A stretch of 64,000 bases of DNA from Allorhodoferax sp032337135 (GCF_032337135.1 NZ_JAVXZZ010000003.1:462010-526009), one strand, 5' to 3'. Positions 16,439 through 25,750 are shown, numbered from the stretch's first letter. Made by a program: numbers and translations. Notes: generated from the letters alone by a model not told the origin.

Positions 16439-18418
16439 TTAGTGGCGAAGGCTGTCTTCGTATTCCCGGACCCATTGGGGAACCAAGTGCGCAGGCATGG
16501 GGCGCGCGATCGCGTAGCCCTGGCCCAGAGGGCAACCCATGGCCAGGAGCCGCTCGCAGTGGTCAGCGGTCTCGACGCCTTCGGCGATCACGGTGCGGCC
16601 AAACGCCTTGGCCAGGCCCAGCACCGCGTGCATGATGGCCTGGTCATGCGCGTCGCGCAGCAGGTCGCGGACAAAGCTCTGGTCGATCTTGATGGTGGGA
16701 ACCTGCAGGCGCTTGAAGTAGGACAGGGAGGAATAGCCGGTGCCGAAATCGTCCAGCGCGAAGCCGACGCCCAGCGCAGCGAACTCCTGGATGACCGCCG
16801 ACACCAGGGACAGGTCCTGCAGCGCGCTTGTCTCCAGAATCTCCAGCTCGATCAGTGACGGCGCCACGTCGGAAAACCGGGACGCCAGCTCGGAAAACTT
16901 GGCGAAGAAGTCGGGTGATTGCAGCTGCCGAGCCCCGATGTTGACGCTGACAGGTACCCGCAGCCCCTCGGAACGCCAGGCGGCCAGCTGCACAAAGGCG
17001 CTCTGCAGCGTCCACTCGCCAAGGGTCACTGCCAGTTCATCGTCCTCGATCTCGGGGAGGAAGGCGCCGGGCGCCAGCAGGCCCCGTTCCGGATGCTGCC
17101 AGCGGATCAGCGCCTCCATGCCGATGACCCGGCGCGCAGCCATGTCCACCTTGGGTTGGTAGTACATGACGAATTCATTGCGCTGCAGGGCCAGGCGCAG
17201 GTGTTCACGGAACTCGTTGTGGCCACGGATGTCATGGTCCCTGGCGTTGTCGAACAAGTGCACTTGCCCCTGGCCCTGCAGCTTGGCCTGGTACATGGCC
17301 TGATCGGCCTGGCGCAGCAGCTGGTCGGCATCGATGGACTCTGCCTGGGGGTAGAAGCTCAGGCCGGCGCTGGCCGTGACCTCCATGCGCAAGTCGCCAA
17401 TGCAGACGGGCTCTGTCACGGCACGCATGAACCGCTCCAGGATCGGCTGCGCCTCGTCCGTTTGGTCCAGGTCGACAAACACCAGCGCGAACTCGTCGCC
17501 ACCGATGCGCGCCAGGCTGTCCTCGTTGCGCATGATCTGCTTGAAACGCTTGGCCAGTGCAATCAGCAGCTGGTCACCGACCCCGCGCCCATGGCGTTCG
17601 TTGATGGCCTGAAAACCGTCCAGGTCCAGGTAGGCCACTGCCACATGCTGCTTGCGACGCACGGCATGGTGCATGGCCTGGGTCAGGCGGTCGCCCAGCA
17701 GCAGGCGATTCGGCAGATCGGTGACAGGGTCAAAATGCTCCAGGTGTTCGAGCTGGCGTTGCTGTGTATGGAACAGGGTCACATCCCGCGCGATCATGAT
17801 GTAATGATCCTCGTCTGCGGCAGGTACCTGGCGCATGCGGGCAACCGACAACTCGAACCAGTGCTCGCCCTGGGGCAGGTCCAGGGAGTAACGCTTTCCC
17901 GATGAGCTACCGTCTTGCGCAGCTTCCAGAAGAGCCTGCTGGCAGACACCTGTCGCATCGGGGGCGAGGATCTCGGAGAAACGACGTCCGATGAACATGT
18001 CCGGTGGTGCGGCCAGCAGGTCGTGTCGATTGGAGTGGTGGGCCAGGATCGTTCCGTCGTAGGCCACTTCAAACAGCAGGTCGGGCAATGCATTGAGCGT
18101 GGCCCGCAGCTGCGTCTCGCTGCGCTGCAATTCCTGCGCGTGGGCCCGGGTCTGCCGCAGTGCGCTCTGTAGCTTACCCAGTATGGTGTGCACATGGCCA
18201 AAGAGCAACGTTGCCGTGACCGCAATGAACAGCCAGCCCTTGACCATGGAGGCCGTGGTCATGGTCTGTGGGTCGGTGAACAGGGCCGCCACTGCCTGGT
18301 CTGAAAACAGTATCCAGAGACTGGCAACCGCGGCATACACCAGCGCGAGTTTGACCGCTTCCAGAAGAACGCTATTCCCCGGTGGGGCGTCTTGATCGAT
18401 GTGGGGCTGTGTTTGCAT
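16439..18418 (-). CDS. Membrane PAS-GGDEF-EAL c-di-GMP enzyme
   Basis: 659 aa. Two N-terminal membrane helices (VYAAVASLWILFSDQAVA and GWLFIAVTATLLFGHV) with a short loop precede a PAS domain (about 105-225), a GGDEF domain (intact RIGGDEF preceded by the RNED inhibitory-site motif at the correct five-residue spacing) and an EAL domain. The EAL metal and catalytic signatures are present: EALIRWQHP, VSVNIG, ELEILE, DDFGTGYSSL, KIDQSFV, EGVET. It could therefore both make and degrade c-di-GMP, with the EAL output most likely dominant. The start at 18418 gives a short tail before the first helix; an upstream start adds 17 residues without RBS. It stands alone and is convergent with the GlxA regulator. 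Confidence 0.9.
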   Translation of the reverse strand: MQTQPHIDQDAPPGNSVLLEAVKLALVYAAVASLWILFSDQAVAALFTDPQTMTTASMVKGWLFIAVTATLLFGHVHTILGKLQSALRQTRAHAQELQRSETQLRATLNALPDLLFEVAYDGTILAHHSNRHDLLAAPPDMFIGRRFSEILAPDATGVCQQALLEAAQDGSSSGKRYSLDLPQGEHWFELSVARMRQVPAADEDHYIMIARDVTLFHTQQRQLEHLEHFDPVTDLPNRLLLGDRLTQAMHHAVRRKQHVAVAYLDLDGFQAINERHGRGVGDQLLIALAKRFKQIMRNEDSLARIGGDEFALVFVDLDQTDEAQPILERFMRAVTEPVCIGDLRMEVTASAGLSFYPQAESIDADQLLRQADQAMYQAKLQGQGQVHLFDNARDHDIRGHNEFREHLRLALQRNEFVMYYQPKVDMAARRVIGMEALIRWQHPERGLLAPGAFLPEIEDDELAVTLGEWTLQSAFVQLAAWRSEGLRVPVSVNIGARQLQSPDFFAKFSELASRFSDVAPSLIELEILETSALQDLSLVSAVIQEFAALGVGFALDDFGTGYSSLSYFKRLQVPTIKIDQSFVRDLLRDAHDQAIMHAVLGLAKAFGRTVIAEGVETADHCERLLAMGCPLGQGYAIARPMPAHLVPQWVREYEDSLRH

Positions 18419-18669
18419 GGAACGAGCACTGACTCCGAAACCGTTTCGACCAGTGGCCGGTGGCCGCATTGTGATACAGAACGCTGGCCAAAGTCGGCGA
18501 TTGGCCCGACACCCGCTTTCCGTTCCACGCGCAAGCGACGGCCCCCGGGTTCATGCGTGAGTGGGTACGAACCAGTACCTCTGGATGCATAGTGTTTTGG
18601 GGACGATGGCGCTACCATTGGCGACCTTGGCCGCAAGTGTTCAGGGTCATGGATAGGCCGGAGGAAAAT

Positions 18670-19182
18670 ATGACTACATGGTATCGGCGTTGGATTCTCA
18701 TGGGCTTGGTGGCTACGTGCTGCTCGGCTGGGCTTCAGGCACAGTCCTTGCCCCCCGCGGCAGGCAAAGTTGTTTTGACCGTCAGCGGCAAGGTGGGTGA
18801 GCGCAATTCGGCGAACGGCGCGGCGTTTGACATGGAGATGCTGAAGAAGCTGCCGCAGCGCAGTTTCACCACCATGACACCGTGGGACAAGAAGCCGATC
18901 AAGTTCACCGGCCCACTGCTGCGGGATGTCCTGGCTGCGGCGAAGGCCCAGGGCCAGACCCTGAAAGCCAGCGCCCTCAACGACTACCAGACCACCATCC
19001 CGGCAGACGATGCTACGCGCTTCGATGTCATCGTGGCACGGCAGATGGACGACCAGGACATCCCCGTCAAGACCAAGGGCCCCCTGTTCATCGTCTACCC
19101 CTATGACACGTTGAAGGAGTTGCGAGCCACCACCTACTACGAACGCTCCGCGTGGCAGTTGAAGGCACTGGTTGTTGAATAG
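18670..19182 (+). CDS. Periplasmic molybdopterin-oxidoreductase-fold protein lacking cysteine
   Basis: 170 aa with a signal peptide (LMGLVATCCSAGLQAQ) and a compact domain that reads like the sulfite-oxidase molybdopterin-binding fold (KFTGPLLRDVLAAAKAQ, LNDYQTTIPADDATRFDVIVARQMDD, KTKGPLFIVYPYD). Catalytic members hold Mo through a conserved Cys, but the mature sequence here has no Cys at all, so it is probably not a redox enzyme. GGAGGAAA precedes the ATG. It lies 10 nt upstream of a histidine kinase with a periplasmic sensor, which suggests a ligand-binding accessory protein for that kinase. Confidence 0.75.
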   Translation: MTTWYRRWILMGLVATCCSAGLQAQSLPPAAGKVVLTVSGKVGERNSANGAAFDMEMLKKLPQRSFTTMTPWDKKPIKFTGPLLRDVLAAAKAQGQTLKASALNDYQTTIPADDATRFDVIVARQMDDQDIPVKTKGPLFIVYPYDTLKELRATTYYERSAWQLKALVVE

Positions 19183-19192
19183 GCAGCTTGTC

Positions 19193-20677
19193 ATGACCAG
19201 CCCCAACCGGCGCTATGTGGTTCGGCTGGCCTTGGGTGCGGCGGCCATGGCAATCGCCGTTGGGGTATTGCTCGTGGCGGAAATGCGTCAGCAGCAATCG
19301 TTGGAGAAGCGCCTGGCGTTCCAGTTGGATTCGATCACGGCCCCGGCGACCGAGTGCGAACGCCAGTTCCTTATCTTCCTGCATACACTGGAAAGCACGC
19401 TGTACAGCACCCGCCCGCCCGAACCCGAGGTACTGGGCCTGCGCTACGACCTGTTCCTGAGTCGTTTGACCTTGCTGCGGGAACACCCAGGCATGGCCGT
19501 GCTGGCCAGCAGTGAAGAATACTCGCGGGCCATGCCGCGCTTGGAGGCGTGGGTGCTGGCAGCCGACCCGGTCATGTCGCGGCCGCTGCGCCAGCGTGCC
19601 GAACTGTTGGACTTGCTGGACCAGACCCGTGCGCTGGCTGGCGATGTGCATGCGGTGAACCTCGCAACGACGTCGGCGGTGGCCCACCTGATAGAGAGCC
19701 AGGGTCAGGCCGAATTGGCACAGTTGCGTCAGATCGAGTGGTTGACGGTGGCGTTGCTGGTGATGGTTCTTGGTGCATTTGCCGGCTTGTCGCTTCGCCA
19801 CCGCCGATTGGTGCAGGAGGAGCGCGAGCGACGCCGCATTACCGAAGACTTGCGACAGGCCCACGCGCTGGCCCAGTCGGCCATGGAAAAGCTGCAGCAA
19901 TCGCAGGAGCAATTGGCGCGAAGTGAAACCAAGGCTGCCTTGAACACCATCATTGCCAGCGTGTCGCACGAATTGAGCTCACCACTGGGCAACAACCTGC
20001 TGATGGCGTCGACCTTGGCGGAGCAGTCACGGCATTTCCGCCAGCAGTTGGACTCGAACCAGCTCAAGCGTTCCGAGTTGATCGAGTTTGTGCAGAACGC
20101 AGAGGAAGGCAGCGCACTGATGCAGCGCAACCTGCAGCGTGCCACGGAGCAACTGCGCCAGTTTCGCCAAGTCGCCAACGACCAGGCCAGCGAGCAGCGC
20201 CGCAGCTTTGATCTGCTGGAGACCGTGCAGGAAGTGCTCGGAACCCTGGCGCCCAGCCTGCGCCGCTTCGACCACCGGATCACGGTCGATATCGCAACGG
20301 GCATCACGATGGACAGCTATCCTGGGCCCTTGGGACAAGTGGTGATCAATCTGGTCAACAACGCCTACCTGCATGCGTTTGAGGGAAAGGTGCAGGGCAA
20401 TTTGCGCATTTCGTCCCAGCAGTTGCCTGAGCGCGATGCGGTGCTTCTCCTGTTTGAGGATGATGGGGTGGGCATGTCCGAGGACACGCTGGCGCAGTTG
20501 TTTCATCCCTTTTTCAGTACCAAGGCCGGTCAGGGTGGGACTGGGCTGGGCATGATGATCGTGGCGGATCTGGTACGCAAGACGCTGGGGGGCGACATCG
20601 ACGTGCATTCCACCGTGGGGCGGGGCACGCAGATTGCCCTGACCTTGCCATTGCATGCACCTGCTCCCCGCAGCTGA
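19193..20677 (+). CDS. Sensor histidine kinase
   Basis: 494 aa. TM1 (about 12-32), a periplasmic all-helical sensor (about 33-180), TM2 (VALLVMVLGAFAGLSLRH), a coiled coil and a HisKA/HATPase core: H-box SVSHELSSPLGNN, N-box NLVNNAYLHAF, then DDGVGMS and GTGLGMMIV. No response regulator is adjacent, so the partner is elsewhere or phosphotransfer is to another protein. A TTG at 19172 would add seven residues; the ATG at 19193 is preferred. The periplasmic molybdopterin-fold protein encoded just upstream is the probable sensor partner. Confidence 0.88.
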   Translation: MTSPNRRYVVRLALGAAAMAIAVGVLLVAEMRQQQSLEKRLAFQLDSITAPATECERQFLIFLHTLESTLYSTRPPEPEVLGLRYDLFLSRLTLLREHPGMAVLASSEEYSRAMPRLEAWVLAADPVMSRPLRQRAELLDLLDQTRALAGDVHAVNLATTSAVAHLIESQGQAELAQLRQIEWLTVALLVMVLGAFAGLSLRHRRLVQEERERRRITEDLRQAHALAQSAMEKLQQSQEQLARSETKAALNTIIASVSHELSSPLGNNLLMASTLAEQSRHFRQQLDSNQLKRSELIEFVQNAEEGSALMQRNLQRATEQLRQFRQVANDQASEQRRSFDLLETVQEVLGTLAPSLRRFDHRITVDIATGITMDSYPGPLGQVVINLVNNAYLHAFEGKVQGNLRISSQQLPERDAVLLLFEDDGVGMSEDTLAQLFHPFFSTKAGQGGTGLGMMIVADLVRKTLGGDIDVHSTVGRGTQIALTLPLHAPAPRS

Positions 20678-20691
20678 TCGCAATTGCGATC
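20676..20691. promoter_or_regulatory. Perfect 16-bp palindrome GATCGCAATTGCGATC
   Basis: The palindrome begins inside the histidine-kinase stop codon and lies 87 bp before the AraC-type gene. A loop-less 8+8 palindrome suits a dimeric protein-binding site better than a terminator. The binding protein is unknown. Confidence 0.4.
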
Positions 20692-20777
20692 CTTGGCAAG
20701 CAGGGCGGCAGCGCAGAGCCGAACGCTTCGGTGCCGCCATGCAGTGTGGCGCAGGGCGTAGCTATCATTGGCACACC

Positions 20778-21815
20778 ATGCGAGTGACCGACAGCGAACT
20801 AAGCCTTCCCAAGCCGACGGGTGCGCGTGTGGTGGCTCCCTATGCCTCTACGCTGTGGGATGCTGCGCTGGCTGCGGGTGTACCGCTGCAATTGGCACAG
20901 ACCCTGTGGCAACGCGCGCGGGTAGGCGAGGCCGATGTCCCGCGCGAGGCTTATCTGGCGTTGCTGCAAGCGGCAGCACAGGCCGGTGGAGCCAGCTTTG
21001 GCTGGACGCTGGGGCAGCATGTGCGTCCTACGACCTATGGGGTCAATGGCATCCTGGTGCTGGCGTGCGCAACCCTGGGCGACGCGCTCGTGCAAACCTT
21101 GCGTTTCGAGTCCCTGGTGCACGACCTGGGCCGTTCGACCTTCGACCGTAGCGGTGAGTTGGCGATTTACCAATGGCGAAACGACTGCCGTCACCACCCA
21201 AGCGCTGGGGTGTTGGCCGAGTCGGTGTTTTCCGGAGTGCACACCTGTGCCCAGTGGTTGTGCGGCCAGCCGCTCACAGGTGTGTCAGTGGAGTTTGAGC
21301 ACCCGGTGGCTCCAACGGCGCGTGCATTCATCGAGTCCTGTCTGGGTGGTAGCGTTCACGGGCGTGCACCGGCTAACCGGGTGATCTTCCCTGCATCCAT
21401 GCTGGAGCAGACGATTCCGCAGGCCAATACCGCCTTGCTGCCCCTGCTGCAGCAGCACGCCGACGCCTTGCTGCAGGCACGGCATCCGCATGACGCCGGC
21501 ATCGTGGCACAAGTGCGCCAGCGTATCTCGGCACGTTTGGGGCAGGGTGCTGTGAAACTGGCCGATGTAGCCGCCGACCTGGCCCTGTCAACCCGCACAC
21601 TGCAACGCCGGCTGGAGCAGGCGGGGGTGGCCTTCCAGGGCATCCTGGATGCCACCCGCCACGAACTGGCCTGCCATTACCTGCGGCACACGACCATGCC
21701 CATCGCGGAAGTCGGCTCCTTGCTGGGCTTCCAGGACGCACCGGCGTTCCACCACGCCTTCAAGTCCTGGCAGGGGCAAGGGCCCGGCCAGTACCGGGCG
21801 TCATTGGCAGGCTGA
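20778..21815 (+). CDS. AraC-family transcriptional regulator
   Basis: 345 aa. The N-terminal two thirds match the arabinose-binding-domain-like region of OruR/ArgR-type AraC regulators (FGWTLGQHVRPTTYGVNG, VEFEHPVAPTARAF). The C-terminal region is an AraC double HTH (VKLADVAADLALSTRTLQRRL, then IAEVGSLLGFQDAPAFHHAF). The ATG at 20778 is the first plausible start after the palindrome at 20676. The next gene follows after 19 nt and is probably co-transcribed. No metabolic target is evident next door. Confidence 0.88.
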   Translation: MRVTDSELSLPKPTGARVVAPYASTLWDAALAAGVPLQLAQTLWQRARVGEADVPREAYLALLQAAAQAGGASFGWTLGQHVRPTTYGVNGILVLACATLGDALVQTLRFESLVHDLGRSTFDRSGELAIYQWRNDCRHHPSAGVLAESVFSGVHTCAQWLCGQPLTGVSVEFEHPVAPTARAFIESCLGGSVHGRAPANRVIFPASMLEQTIPQANTALLPLLQQHADALLQARHPHDAGIVAQVRQRISARLGQGAVKLADVAADLALSTRTLQRRLEQAGVAFQGILDATRHELACHYLRHTTMPIAEVGSLLGFQDAPAFHHAFKSWQGQGPGQYRASLAG

Positions 21816-21834
21816 GGCCCGAACTTCCATTCCC

Positions 21835-22383
21835 ATGCGCACCGACGACCGCCAGAAACATGTTCCGCTACGGCTGCGATTGCTGGTGGATGAGCGCTGG
21901 GAACAGGTGCAGGCGCAAGATTGGAACCAGGTGGGTTTCAACTTCTACTGTGCCCATGCGTTGCCGGGGCCGGTGCTGAGTTTCAAGCGCGGTCTGGTCC
22001 GCTTCGACGGCACCACTGCATGGGCCAGCACACACGCCGATGTCCAGGTGGTGCGTGCCATGCTGGTCAACGAAATGCTGTATCAACAGGCACGCAAGGC
22101 GGCTCAGAACGCCCAAGTGCACGAGCGGCTGGTGCGCCTCATCCGTGCCGAAGGCATGCTGGAAGAGAAGCGCAAGGCACTCACCAGCTTGGGTGTGCAT
22201 TGGAGTGACGCCCAGCTCGACGCACTGGTAGCGCAACGCCAGCGCGAGCATCCGCTGCATCGCTACGGCGTCAAGGTGGAGTCTGATGCCTGGTCCCGGG
22301 TCGTGGACGAGGCGCGGCAACTGACCGCAGTGGTCGATGCCCTGGACCGCTGGTCGGGCAACGTAGGAAAACCAAACACTTAG
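21835..22383 (+). CDS. Hypothetical protein, possibly PilZ-related
   Basis: 182 aa, soluble, no signal peptide. The N-terminal 60 residues contain Arg residues followed by DWNQVGFNFYC, which loosely resembles the PilZ c-di-GMP motif (an Arg cluster, then D/N-x-S/A-x-x-G). The Ser/Ala is Asn here, so the match is weak. The middle is helical and charged (ARKAAQNAQVHERLVRLIRAE), suggesting a coiled coil. It is co-directional with the AraC gene, and its 3' end overlaps that of the convergent Crp/Fnr gene by 4 nt. I would not assign a function without a profile search. Confidence 0.5.
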   Translation: MRTDDRQKHVPLRLRLLVDERWEQVQAQDWNQVGFNFYCAHALPGPVLSFKRGLVRFDGTTAWASTHADVQVVRAMLVNEMLYQQARKAAQNAQVHERLVRLIRAEGMLEEKRKALTSLGVHWSDAQLDALVAQRQREHPLHRYGVKVESDAWSRVVDEARQLTAVVDALDRWSGNVGKPNT

Positions 22384-23087
22384 GTTTGCTGGCCCAAGGC
22401 GATGGCCTGCAATCGGTTCACGTCCGCCACCCGAATGCGCAGGTAGCGCAGGTCCAACACGCCCTCATCGGCCAGACGGCGCAACTCGCGGTTCACTACG
22501 GGACGGGTATAGCCCAGCATGTGGGCCAGCTCGGTCTGTGACACCTTGATCGCTGGGGGAAGCGTCGGGTCCGGGGCCGTGTGGGCCGGCTGCATCACCT
22601 GCAGCAACAGCTGGGCGCAGCGCTGGCGCAGGGGCAGCAGTGCGATGTTGGCGAGCTCGGCATACAGCAGCCTGTTGCGGTAATGCAGTATCTGCAGCAG
22701 GGCATGGTGCAGCGCCGGATGGCGGTGGCACAAGTCCGTCAGTGCGCGCGCCTCGAACAGCATGACCGTGCTGCTTTCGCTGGCGTGCACGTCGTGGATG
22801 GCGGGCCCGCGGTCAAACACCGGCAGCAGGTTGAGGAACTGCCCCGTGGTGATCGGGCGCAGGATGTGGCAGCGCCCCGCAGCATCGCTCAGGCCCACCA
22901 CCAGGGTTCCGCAGAGGATCAGCAAGGCATGGGTGATCGGGTCACCATGCACCTGCAGTGTCTGGTTGGCCTCGAGCGTCCGCAGCGTCCCCAGCGATTG
23001 CAAAGCGTCCAGCGCGTCCGCAGGCACGGCGCAGAGTTCGCCCACTTCGCTGACGTGGCCGATGGCGATGCGGGTCGCTTTTGTCAT
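22380..23087 (-). CDS. Crp/Fnr-family transcriptional regulator
   Basis: 235 aa. The N-terminal cyclic-nucleotide-binding-like beta-roll (LILCGTLVVGLSDAAGRCHILRP, TTGQFLNLLPV) is followed by a dimerisation helix and a winged HTH (VSQTELAHMLGYTRPVVNREL). There is no N-terminal Cys cluster as in FNR, so it is not an iron-sulfur oxygen sensor, and the cNMP phosphate-binding motif is not clearly conserved. It is divergent from the exported protein gene at 23165, its most likely target. Confidence 0.85.
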   Translation of the reverse strand: MTKATRIAIGHVSEVGELCAVPADALDALQSLGTLRTLEANQTLQVHGDPITHALLILCGTLVVGLSDAAGRCHILRPITTGQFLNLLPVFDRGPAIHDVHASESSTVMLFEARALTDLCHRHPALHHALLQILHYRNRLLYAELANIALLPLRQRCAQLLLQVMQPAHTAPDPTLPPAIKVSQTELAHMLGYTRPVVNRELRRLADEGVLDLRYLRIRVADVNRLQAIALGQQT

Positions 23088-23125
23088 ATTTCGAACAGAC
23101 AGGACAGGGGCGGGCAGAGGAACAT

Positions 23126-23146
23126 CGTGGGTGACTATAGACCACG
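23126..23146. promoter_or_regulatory. Inverted repeat between divergent crp-like gene and 23165 gene
   Basis: CGTGG and CCACG are separated by 11 bases; the centre contains GACTATAGA, which could be a -10 element for the plus-strand gene. Spacing suits a dimeric regulator. Only five bases per arm, so support is weak. Confidence 0.25.
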
Positions 23147-23164
23147 CGGTGAACAGGAGACTTC

Positions 23165-24769
23165 ATGAATCGGACGGTAAAAGCCCTGGTGGGTGCGCTG
23201 GCTGCCTTGGCGGTGCTGGCCATTGGTGTCGTGTTGTGGATGCAAACCCTGGCCAGGGATGCCGGGCCCCAGGGGCGCCCCACTTACGGCCCCTACGCCT
23301 GGAGCGGACCGGGCAACAAGGGCCAGGCGCCAACGCCCCGCGGCGGGCCAGTACCCCGGGAAGATGGCTATGTGATGGGCAGCCAAGGGTTTGACGCCAT
23401 CTTGCCACCCATGCCGCCCCAACGGGTCACGGACGTTGTCCGTGCCGAGAATGCCGCCCGCTGGGTGGCCATCAAGACCTGTTTCTGGCCCGGGCCGAAG
23501 CTGCGCACCGGCTTCTACACCACCGACCCGGACGACTACGGGCTGGAAAACCAGATTCCAGACATCGGCAACACCTTCAGCACGGCCTGGTTCCGCATTC
23601 CCGCTGGAGCCAGGATCGTCATGACGGGTCAGTTTCCGCACCTGCGCCATTGGAGCTTCGTGACCTACACGGAAAATGGCACGCCACGCGATGACATCAC
23701 TGACCTGAACATGCTGCCCGATTCAGGGTCGGTCAACCCCTTCCTGCCTGGTGTGCGCCGCGATGCGCCCAACCGCCGCTACACCGTCACCATCGAGAAC
23801 GGTGCGCCGCCCGCCCAGCGTCCTGCCAACACCGTCTACACCCTGGCGGAGCCCGGCACGCCCATAGGCATGCACATGCGCAACTACATTCCGGACCAGG
23901 GAACGGACTGGACCGGTGGCGTCGGACTGCCCGAGGTGGAACTGCACCTGGCCGATGGAACGGTCCTCCGGGGCGAAGAGGCCTGTGCAGCCACCGACGC
24001 CCCTCGCCGGGGCAAGCAGGTGCCCATCGTGGTGTCGAAGAAGCTATGGCTTGCCTTGAACAGCCTGCCGTGGCGCCCCGCGGACCGGACCCCCGCCAAG
24101 GACTTTGACGTGACCACCATGGTGCGCTTCTACAACCGCGAACACCTGATCCTGGACACGTTCTTCCCTGCCATTCCGAACAACTGGCTGGCCGTGGAGA
24201 AAGGGGGGTTCTGGAGCAACCCGGTAACCCGCTATGGCTATACCTACCTGAGCCAGGCCTACGGGCAGGTGTATGTCGCACGCGCCAAGATGCCGTCCAC
24301 CCCCAGCACCTTTGCCAACCAGGGCGAGCCCTTGAACACCCAGGCCGACATGCGCTACTGGTCCTTGTGCACCTCGACCTCGCCAGCCATTGGCAATGTG
24401 GTGGATTGCGTGCACGACGAAAACGTGCGTCCGCACCTGGACCGGGCCGGGTTTTTCAATGTGGTGGTGTCCCGTGCGCCGGATCGGCCTGCCAATGCCA
24501 CCGAGCAATGCGGAGTGGTCTGGATGGAGTACGGCAATGGGGACGGCATTCCCGGTGGTTCGCAGGACTTTGGGGTGTTGATCAATCGGCATACGCTGGT
24601 GAACCCGGGTTTTGCGCAGACCTGGTTCAACGTGAAGGAGGTGGGCTCGGAAGCCAAGGTCATGGGTCCCTACCTTCCTACCGTGATCAACCTGCGAACC
24701 AGGCAGAAGTTCGAAGCCCTGGGCTGCCCGGTCGATACCAGCAAGCTGGCCACGATGGCTGGTCATTGA
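23165..24769 (+). CDS. Membrane-anchored or exported hypothetical protein
   Basis: 534 aa. An N-terminal hydrophobic helix (VGALAALAVLAIGVVLWMQ) serves as uncleaved anchor or signal. The rest is extracytoplasmic with many Trp/Tyr/Pro and no recognisable catalytic motif. It includes WFRIPAGARIVMTGQFPHLRHWSF and RYWSLCTSTSPAIGNVVDC; Cys residues could form disulfides. Good RBS (GGAGA) before the ATG. I do not recognise a named function. The composition suggests a beta-sandwich-rich secreted enzyme or binding protein. It is divergent from the Crp/Fnr gene and followed by a strong hairpin at 24794. Confidence 0.65.
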   Translation: MNRTVKALVGALAALAVLAIGVVLWMQTLARDAGPQGRPTYGPYAWSGPGNKGQAPTPRGGPVPREDGYVMGSQGFDAILPPMPPQRVTDVVRAENAARWVAIKTCFWPGPKLRTGFYTTDPDDYGLENQIPDIGNTFSTAWFRIPAGARIVMTGQFPHLRHWSFVTYTENGTPRDDITDLNMLPDSGSVNPFLPGVRRDAPNRRYTVTIENGAPPAQRPANTVYTLAEPGTPIGMHMRNYIPDQGTDWTGGVGLPEVELHLADGTVLRGEEACAATDAPRRGKQVPIVVSKKLWLALNSLPWRPADRTPAKDFDVTTMVRFYNREHLILDTFFPAIPNNWLAVEKGGFWSNPVTRYGYTYLSQAYGQVYVARAKMPSTPSTFANQGEPLNTQADMRYWSLCTSTSPAIGNVVDCVHDENVRPHLDRAGFFNVVVSRAPDRPANATEQCGVVWMEYGNGDGIPGGSQDFGVLINRHTLVNPGFAQTWFNVKEVGSEAKVMGPYLPTVINLRTRQKFEALGCPVDTSKLATMAGH

Positions 24770-24793
24770 CGCTCCGTTCTTCCTCTATTGGGC

Positions 24794-24823
24794 GGGGTCG
24801 GCCCGGGTACGCGGGTCGGCCCC
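24794..24823 (+). terminator. Stem-loop after the 23165 gene
   Basis: A 12-bp stem (24794-24805 with 24812-24823, two G-U pairs) and a 6-base loop, lying 24 nt after the stop. There is no T-run, so it may act as a rho-dependent or RNA-protecting hairpin. It also lies about 43 bp before the hbd ATG. Confidence 0.45.
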
Positions 24824-24866
24824 GTTACCATTGGCGCTTTTGTACTTGGACCATCAGGAGTAAAAA

Positions 24867-25715
24867 ATGGCGATTGCTACAGTAGGCATCATCGGTGCGG
24901 GCACCATGGGAAATGGCATTGCGCAGGCGTGCGCGGTGTCGGGTTTGAATGTGGTCATGGTGGACATCTCGGATGCCGCCGTGGCCAAGGGCGTGGCCAC
25001 CGTGGCTGGCAGCCTGGACCGTCTGCTCAAGAAGGAAAAGATCAGCGCCGCCGACAAGGACGCGGCCCTGGCACGCATCAAGGGCAGCACCAGCTACGAC
25101 GACCTCAAGGCTGCCGACATCGTGATCGAAGCCGCCACCGAAAACTATGACCTCAAGGTCAAGATACTCAAGCAGATCGACGCCATGGTGGGCCCCGAGG
25201 TGATCATCGCCTCCAACACCTCGTCCATCTCCATCACCAAGCTGGCCGCTGTTACTAGCCGCGCCGACAAATTCATCGGCATGCACTTCTTCAACCCCGT
25301 GCCCATGATGGCGCTGGTGGAAATCATCCGTGGCCTGCAAACCAGCGACGCCACCCACGCCGCCGTGGAAACCATGGCCAAAGCCCTGGGCAAGACCCCC
25401 ATCACCGTGAAGAACGCCCCCGGCTTCGTGGTCAACCGCATCCTGGTGCCCATGATCAATGAAGCCTTCTTCGTGCTGGCAGAAGGCCTGGCCACGCCCG
25501 AAGACATCGATGCCGGCATGAAGCTGGGCTGCAACCAGCCGATTGGCCCCTTGGCCCTGGCCGACATGGTGGGCCTGGACGTGTGCTTGGCCGTGATGGA
25601 GGTGTATCTGAGCGAGTTCGGCGACAGCAAGTACCGCCCCTGCCCGCTGCTCAAGGAAATGGTGGCCGCCGGCCGCCTGGGCCGCAAGACCGGCCGTGGG
25701 GTGTACCAGTACTGA
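24867..25715 (+). CDS. hbd: 3-hydroxybutyryl-CoA dehydrogenase
   Basis: 282-aa NAD(P)-dependent enzyme interconverting acetoacetyl-CoA and 3-hydroxybutyryl-CoA. The Rossmann motif is GIIGAGTMGNGIAQACA; the catalytic stretch is IGMHFFNPVPMMALVEII (catalytic His) with the downstream FVVNRILVPMINEAF and CNQPIGPLALADMVGLD. Length matches the Hbd/PaaH family exactly. AGGAGTAAAAA precedes the ATG. It is monocistronic with a strong terminator 36 nt after the stop. Function fits butyrate/PHB or phenylacetate-type acyl-CoA oxidation, with phaZ and scoAB elsewhere in the window. Confidence 0.95.
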   Translation: MAIATVGIIGAGTMGNGIAQACAVSGLNVVMVDISDAAVAKGVATVAGSLDRLLKKEKISAADKDAALARIKGSTSYDDLKAADIVIEAATENYDLKVKILKQIDAMVGPEVIIASNTSSISITKLAAVTSRADKFIGMHFFNPVPMMALVEIIRGLQTSDATHAAVETMAKALGKTPITVKNAPGFVVNRILVPMINEAFFVLAEGLATPEDIDAGMKLGCNQPIGPLALADMVGLDVCLAVMEVYLSEFGDSKYRPCPLLKEMVAAGRLGRKTGRGVYQY

Positions 25716-25750
25716 CCGTGTTTCCGGCCTCCGTGCGGGGCAAAAAAGAC

